64,000 bases of DNA from Cavia porcellus (Eukaryota > Chordata > Mammalia > Rodentia > Caviidae): the NCBI RefSeq assembly GCF_034190915.1, contig NW_026947507.1, forward strand, positions 31,238,001 through 31,302,000, given 5' to 3'. The position numbers were made by a program, and so were the translations under genes. A model generated the notes under the pieces. That model saw only the letters and a list, made by a program, of their open reading frames with translations. It searched no databases and was not told the origin of the DNA. Numbering within the stretch: position 1 is the first letter of the stretch; every line of letters begins with the position of its first letter. This document shows positions 58,467-64,000 of this stretch, piece by piece.

Positions 58467-59779
58467 CTAGACAAAACAAAGAGTGTAGCGTTGGCAGGAG
58501 TTGAAGTGAAAAAGGAAATTTGCAAAACTTAAGATAGCAAAAGAAACTTTTATAAATTTACAACAGATATTAAATGCACTAGAAATAATACACAACTGAA
58601 CTACAAAAAAACTAATATCCCATTAAGTCTGGCTCTGTTTTTCCATGTCTACTGCATTTCTCTTTCCACTACGGCAGCAATATCTGCACCAGGAATCCAA
58701 AAATACTCAAAACTTCAAAAGCAAACAGCAAACTTCAAAAAGGAATAACAAAAAAGCTTTGTTCCCCTCCGTTATTCTCCTTGACTTGAAGAACTATCTC
58801 TACCATGCTACATGGACTTGAGACTCTCAACTGTCCATCCTTGCAAATCTACAAAAAGCACAATCAGCAAAGGTCTTCCTTTTCACACACAATGATACGC
58901 TGCAATTGAATTTCAGTAATCAAAGATTTATTTTTATAACAGAAAATATGGTTTTACAACTTTAGTAATTTCTGTAACAATTTATGCTCAAGAACTTCAG
59001 AGGCAACATGAAACTTTTGAGAACCAAAGTAACCAGCAATACTAACAGACCATGCTCATCTCTTCTCTTACTTCTGACTTTATTTGGAAGAGCCAGGACA
59101 CTCTTTGTTTCAAAAATAAGGAGCATACCTTACTTTTGATTATGTCTGACTTAAATTGATTTAATTTCAATTAACAAAAGTTTTCTGATCCATTAACATG
59201 GTCTAGTTAAGACCAAAATGTCTAATAAAAAGCCCTTTCTAAAGACAGAGAATTTACGGTAATTTGAGTTTCAGTTTTTAAACCCAAATTACCATGGTCT
59301 CCTTTGCTATAGTGTATCACTGTGGAGACCACTGCAGCAAGGGCTTCTCACTGACTTAACACTCTTCCTCCCTTCCCCGCTAACCATCTCCTCCAAGACT
59401 GCGGCCCAGAAGAGCTGGGCGGGGATGCTGAGCCAGAGAGTCAGCAGCTGTTATTTTATCTCTTAAAAAAGGAAAAAGAACTGAGAAGGAATAGCAATAC
59501 TAAATTAAAGTATTTTAAACAATTTAAAATAAAAACGAAGGACACACCTAATCGTTATTTCAGTATATAGGTGTTTCCAAAAAATGTAAATGTGCAAAAT
59601 TCTTACATTTTCTAGTAAGATAAAAGGCTAAAAGAAACCTGATTTTTTAAAATTAAAAGACAGAATTAAACCAAAATGAATACAAATAAAGATCAGAAAA
59701 CACAATCCCTTATCAAACTGTCACCATCAGTTTTCATATAGAGTAACATTCTGATTCTTACATTTCTGTAAAAACAAAA

Positions 59780-60132
59780 AGACTCAGAATAGTCTAAACA
59801 ACTTTGATAAAGAAATAAAATTATAGCTCCAATACTCCCCAATCCCATGACTTAGCACAAAGTTACACCAATCAAGACAAAACAGCATAGATATCAAAAT
59901 ACACAAACAACCAAAGTACCAATATAAAGTCCCAAAATAGATACCCACATAACAGATACTTAATTTCTGGTAAAGATGCAAAAACAGTTAAGTGGAGAAA
60001 GGATTGTACCCTCAATAAATATACTGGAGCAACTGGATAAGCACATGCAAAAAACCCAAACCTTATAACACATCGAAAATTTCTTAAGGCATCCAAAAGT
60101 CAACTCAAAATGGCTCATGGTGGATTAAAATG
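59780..60132 (+). mobile_element. L1 ORF2 fragment
   Basis: Sense L1 text: ACTTTGATAAAG...AAAACAGTTAAGTGGAGAAAGGATTGTACCCTCAATAAATATACTGGAGCAACTGGATAAGCACATGC...CAACTCAAAATGGCTCATGG. It ends at an oligo(A) tract of 32 nt (60133-60164) although it stops inside ORF2. It lies in the last TMA16 intron, antisense to the gene. Confidence 0.65.

Positions 60133-60164
<32 letters not shown>
60133..60164. repeat. Oligo(A) tract, 32 nt
   Basis: Uninterrupted A32 after the L1 ORF2 fragment. Confidence 0.97.
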
Positions 60165-60166
<2 letters not shown>

Positions 60167-60278
60167 AAACCCTCCAATGTTCTTTCATCTCTAATGTTCT
60201 AATGTTTACAGAAAAAAAAAGCTTATGCCTCATATATTTCATATACACCTTCCAGAGAACATTAAAAGAGACACTTAC

Positions 60279-60321
60279 CTAAAAGTTTTCAGGCTACTTG
60301 AATGTAAAATGTCTGGAATTT
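60279..60321 (-). CDS. TMA16: TMA16 penultimate exon (43 nt)
   Basis: A very short exon. On the - strand it follows acceptor TTCTTTCCTAG and ends TTTTAG|GTAAGT, a near-perfect donor. It supplies two bases of a Glu codon and then I-P-D-I-L-H-S-S-S-L-K-T-F plus AG of the Arg codon completed at 58466. TMA16 orthologues read EIPDILNASNLKTFREWD, so homology, both splice sites and both phases agree. The next upstream exon should end ...GYGL plus G. I found no match through 64000, so it probably lies outside the window. Confidence 0.93.
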
Positions 60322-60429
60322 CTAGGAAAGAAAAATTGATAGCCATTGGCAACTTTTTCTACATTCTATCATTTTATAGTTTCTTCATTTATCATTTCAG
60401 ATACAACAAGTAACTACTGACAGGAAGAA

Positions 60430-61616
60430 TACTCAAAGGAAAAAGAAAACTGTGAAGCATTGTTATACTTAGCATAAAAAGTCTGGCAAGTAGAGTTTAA
60501 AAAGGTGACTTAAGCTATTAAAAATAAATTTTAGTACAAAATTTGTGAATAAAACAATACACAGCAGAGCACTTTATAGTTTTTCTTGGTGAAAGTAAAA
60601 TTTTTCAAGCAATGCCTTACCTTGAAGTACCTAAAAAGGGCAAACAATATTTTAAAAAGTATATTATTCAAAATGTAAGAAAAAATTTAAAATAAGTATG
60701 TATTATCATGATTATCAAGTTTATCAAAAGCTAATATGCATGATCATACTACTTAAGTAAAGATCAGGTCAATGTATTAAATATCTGACACATCTGCATA
60801 CTGAGTTTTCCAAGAGTGTCAAAAAATAACAGTATGAGGGATTATATATTTAAAAAGGTATAAATTAAGCACAAAACAATTTGTAAAAAGGAAACCTGAT
60901 AAAATGAGTATGTTCATATTTACTCTTCTCACAATCTTATCAAACAGAATCGGTGACAGTTTGTCCACATGTTTCTATACATTTGTTAGTAAGAGCTGGC
61001 AAATCTTTCTCCAGACACCATCCTTGATTCTGGAAGAAACACTGAGGCAGAACTGGAAGAAGACTGATGAGCTACTACAGTACTAGGTCTGTCACAAATG
61101 AACATTTTACTTGAATATGCTCAGTTAATTATTGCTACAATTAATCTTGGTCTGCATTGGAAGACTTTAGGAGGAAAAGTGGGAGCTATTCTACTGTACA
61201 GTTGAGATGAAGGCAGCCTGTGCTAGGCAGATGGTAGTGGAAGTGAAAGGCATCAGATTCTAAACGTGCTCTGCTGATGGGTTTTGATGTGGACTGTGAA
61301 AGTGACTCTAGGATTTCTGATCTGAGCAGAAGTGCAAGTGCTGATAAAGCTGAAAGAAATTACAAACATGCAAGAGGAGCAAATTTTAGGAGAAAAGCAG
61401 CATTCTACTTTCTAACATAGAAGACTTGAGAGACAAGTTTGATAATTCAAGTCTCAAACACTGGGACAAGATAAGACTGACAAATTGACTTTGGACACTT
61501 GTCAACTGTTTTTAAACCTATGGGATTGAATAAGACTAATGGTAACAGTGGGTGTAAACAGAAAAAAGATACCTCAAGGATAGGGATGTAAGCCAACTAG
61601 TTTATCGAGATGAAGA
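60430..61616 (-). other. TMA16 intron with possible ancient repeat
   Basis: From about 61150 the text (CTGCTGATGGGTTTTGATGTGG, CTAGGATTTCTGATCTGAGCAG, AAATTGACTTTGGACAC) resembles a very old interspersed repeat that resumes after the MaLR at 61940-62340. I cannot assign its class. Confidence 0.3.
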
Positions 61617-61939
61617 TGTTAGGGTTTAGACCTAAAATAATCCCCAAATCTCAGGTTTGGAAGGCAACTGGATCATGTGGGTGCTATTAAGAACCTCATT
61701 ACACGTGCTTATACGAGGAAGGGAGTTATCAGGAAGGATGCCTCTCTCTCCCTGGGTCCTCCCCTTGCTCTCTGCATTCTAGCTGTCATAAAGTAGTTCT
61801 CCCCTGTGGCAGATCCTTCCTGTCGAGGAGCCAACATACCACAGACTGAAACCTCTAAAAGATGAGAGCAAAACCAAACCTGTCCTTTGAATTATGGGTG
61901 CTGGGTATTGTGACTCAGCAAAAAGCAAAGTGACTAAGG
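61617..61939 (+). repeat. Solo MaLR-type LTR
   Basis: It starts TGTTAGGGTTTAGACCTAAAATAATCCCC. Inside are CTCTCTCTCCCTGGGTCCTCC, CTGTGGCAGATCCTTCCTG and CACAGACTGAAACCTCTAAAAG, followed by a CCTTTGAATTATGGGTGCTGGGTATTGTGACTCAGC end. This is the MaLR LTR layout. Confidence 0.7.
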
Positions 61940-62354
61940 CAGAGGATTCAGCTTATAAAACTGCAGTCATTCATGGCCAGTGACTAGAAGAGGCCAGCGT
62001 TTTCCACACCAAATTAAATGTAAAGGGAAAATGAGTTGCTATCTGCACCAAACGAGTGACTGAGTTAATGCCCAGTAGAGCAACTATTTGTTTTAGCAAC
62101 TTGAAGGTCATCAGGGACAAGTACTTTTGGTTGAGTGGTACACCTACAATCTACTTAAATGGGTGCCAAGTAAGTAAATACGAGGAAATGGAAGACTGCA
62201 AGCTCAAATTTATACTCTTAGGAGGTAACAGCTTGGGTGAAAAAGGATACAGAACTGGTAGCAGCTTTCTGCTACCCTCTTGTGTTATGCACTATGTCAG
62301 GCACTGTTTAAAGTCAAATGTCACTTTTGTATAATCTGACAAGTGGATATACTA

Positions 62355-63639
62355 TATTCTTTTTTCCCCAAAACACTTCAAAATTAAAAAAAAAAATTAT
62401 TAGTAACGGTTTGAAGAACGTAACAATTACATTCATTGTGGGGATTTGGAGCATGTACATTATATGTCTTCTTCATTTTACTTTCCCTCCTCCTCCCTCC
62501 ATCTCTTAGATCTCATATTCAAATAACATCATCTTCCTGTTACCTACCTGCTCTTTAACTTATTTACAATTTAGGCTTCTCATATGAAAGAAATCATGCA
62601 ATATCTAAACTTGTGGGTCTGATTTATTTTACTTAACATTAAGGTAGCAAAGTGCATCCATTTTCCTACAAATGATTCAATTTTTTTTTTTTTTTTTTTT
62701 TTGGAGAGGTACCAAGGATCAAACTCAAGACCTTGCACTTGCCAGGCAGGTGACAATGCTGCTGATCTAAATCCCTGGCTCAATTTGTCTTTCTTGATAG
62801 TAGAGTAGTACTCCATTCTGTATAAACACCACATCTTCTTCATCCATTCATCTGTTCTTGGACACACAGGCGACTTCAAAGATTCAGTTTTGTAAAATGT
62901 GCTACTCTAAACATGGTCATACATGTCCTACTATAATATGCCTTTAGTTCTTAGGGGAAGATACTTAGAGGGGAATATGTAAGCTAAATGCAATTGTAGT
63001 CTGAGAAATGTCCATACTGATTTCTGTATTAGTTGTACTAGTTTACATTCCCACCAACAACATAGAAGAGATCCTTTTTTACTGCAGCCTTGCAAGAATT
63101 TATTATTGATTTCTTGATAATTGCCATTCTCTCTGCAGTAAGATGGAATTTGAGTATAGTTTTGTCTTTTTCTAATGGTCAGTGGTGTTGAAAACTTTTT
63201 CATGTATTTACTAGCCAGCTGTACTTCCTCTGAAAAGTACCTATTCCTTTCAGTTGCCCATTTTTTATTGGACTTTTTTTTTATTTTGGGGACTTTAGTT
63301 TCTTTGAGTTCTTCATATTTTCTGGGTATTAGTCCTCTGTTCAAGGTGTAGCTGACAAAAATGTTTTCCCATTGTAGATTGTCTCATTTTGCTGGTTGTT
63401 TCCCTTGCTGTGAACAGGTTTTTCAATTTGATATAATCACTTGTCAATTTTTAATGTCATTTATTATATATATTTATAACATAGGTTTTTGTTCAGAAGG
63501 TCCTTGCCTATGCTTATGTCTTCAAGGGTTTTACCTATTTTATCTTCTAGCTGAATAAATATTCCCATTTTAATATTTAGATCTCTTATCCAGTTTGATT
63601 TTAGTTTGCATATAATGAGTAATATGGGTCAAGTTTCAA
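62355..63639 (-). mobile_element. 5'-truncated L1, fused to OBI1 fragment
   Basis: Antisense L1 text: ATTCATCTGTTCTTGGACAC, TTCCCACCAACAACATAGAAGAG, GCAGTAAGATGGAATTTGAG, TCATGTATTTACTAGCCAGCTG, TTGCTGTGAACAGGTTTTTCAATTTGATATAATC, TATGTCTTCAAGGGTTTTACC, ending AGTAATATGGGTCAAG. It is interrupted by an ID at 62681-62780. At the L1 5' side the sequence switches directly to the OBI1 fragment, same orientation, near 63640. Confidence 0.8.
62681..62780 (-). repeat. ID SINE inserted in L1
   Basis: T24 run then GGAGAGGTACCAAGGATCAAACTCAAGACC...CTGATCTAAATCCCTGG. It splits the L1 between ...AAATGATTCAA and CTCAATTTG..., a short TCAATTT duplication. Confidence 0.8.
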
Positions 63640-63905
63640 GCTCCAATTATCTTTTTGCAACAATTTTCAGGAGCAATGGGGACTCTGCAAGCTGGACACT
63701 GGGTATTATTCTTCAACCATAAGTCAATACAAACAGAGCACAATACATGGTTGTTGATGCTTATGATAGGTTGCACCCCTTCCCCAAGCAAATGTGGCAC
63801 GTGATGGGCAGAGTGTGAGAAAATGTCACCTTCTGCATGGTCCAAGCCACAGCAGCATTTAGAATCCCGCTGAGGTGCAAGTCCCACCATCTATATTTTA
63901 TTCTC
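63640..63905 (-). pseudogene. OBI1: OBI1 (RNF219) 5' mRNA fragment, retrocopy
   Basis: OBI1 is a RING E3 ligase acting on the origin recognition complex (family knowledge). Read on the - strand this segment resembles the OBI1 N-terminus. The initiator position is GTG instead of ATG (63848-63850), followed by a stretch ending LPITCHICLGK. A one-base deletion near 63772-63778 then shifts the frame, and the next frame gives INNHVLCSVCIDLWLKNN and QCPACRVPI. The C3HC4 RING signature is plain, but the frame is broken and the match stops near the equivalent of residue 65-70. There it abuts L1 sequence in the same orientation. About 55 nt upstream of the start may be OBI1 5' UTR. No introns interrupt it. 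It is non-functional as protein. Confidence 0.85.
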
Positions 63906-63930
63906 CGATTGAAGAAAGCAAGCCTTGGAT

Positions 63931-64000
63931 CTTTTTTTTTGTCTTCTTGAGACAGAGTCTCACTATGTCATTCAGGCTGGTCTTGAACTTGCAAACAATT
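63931..64000 (-). repeat. B1 SINE, cut by window edge
   Basis: TTTTTTTTTGTCTTCTTGAGACAGAGTCTCACTATGTCATTCAGGCTGGTCTTGAACTTGC, the 3' part of a reversed B1. The rest lies beyond 64000. Confidence 0.8.

Larger units (their letters stand above)
58467..60278 (-). other. TMA16: TMA16 last intron
   Basis: A 1.8 kb intron between the two TMA16 exons, GT-AG on the - strand. It is AT-rich and contains an L1 fragment with an oligo(A) tract (59780-60164). No other feature is recognised. Confidence 0.85.

Noticed and set aside
62056..62334. 92-codon + strand frame near the OBI1/L1 chimera
   Set aside because: It does not match OBI1 or L1 and lies in what looks like an old interspersed repeat. No exon signals.
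1..64000. CRISPR arrays, operons, prophage or bacterial mobile elements
   Set aside because: The window is clearly vertebrate: spliced exons, SINEs, LTRs and poly(A) signals. The repeats are dispersed or microsatellite, not regularly spaced arrays.

Overview
The window is mammalian nuclear DNA from a rodent outside the mouse/rat group. It is AT-rich and has long introns. It carries tRNA-derived ID SINEs, 7SL-derived B1 SINEs, fused B1-plus-ID dimers (B1-dID type), MaLR LTRs, L1 and MIR. I saw no B2 or B4. B1-dID dimers are known from squirrel-like, beaver-like and guinea-pig-like lineages, so one of these is likely, but I cannot name the species.

Two protein-coding genes lie here in convergent orientation. 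Positions 1-45745 hold the 3' part of MARCHF1 (membrane RING-CH ubiquitin ligase) on the + strand: about 31.7 kb of upstream intron, an exon at 31717-31864, a 13.6 kb intron, and the terminal coding exon at 45447-45745 followed by the 3' UTR. On the - strand are the last two coding exons of TMA16 (ribosome-biogenesis factor), at 60279-60321 and 58283-58466. Its earlier exons lie beyond the right edge. This tail-to-tail order matches what I recall of human 4q32. Nearly every other long reading frame falls in a repeat or looks like chance.

Most other recognisable content is mobile DNA. The main item is a full-length 3.63 kb LINE-derived element on the - strand (21240-24873). It has a GC-rich 5' UTR, an L1-type ORF1 with one homopolymer frameshift, a long 3' UTR, an A-rich tail and a perfect target-site duplication, but no ORF2. 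This is the architecture of a HAL1 ('half-L1') element. Two decayed relatives of its 3' end lie at about 25 kb and 43-44 kb. Other notable items are: a complete MaLR retrotransposon with both LTRs, primer-binding site and polypurine tract (51884-54040); an ID-spacer-ID composite inside an L1, flanked by one target-site duplication (55831-56146), which looks like SINE-mediated 3' transduction; and an OBI1 (RNF219) 5' mRNA fragment fused in the same orientation to a 5'-truncated L1 (62355-63905), which looks like a template-switch chimera.

The remaining stretches (1-5 kb, 9-11.8 kb, 14.7-16.4 kb, 25.5-31.7 kb, 34.9-36.5 kb, 46-49.8 kb, 54-55.4 kb) are introns, UTR or intergenic DNA in which I recognise no genes or structured RNAs. 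All repeat family names come from reading alone, and SINE/LTR ends are good to a few bases at best.
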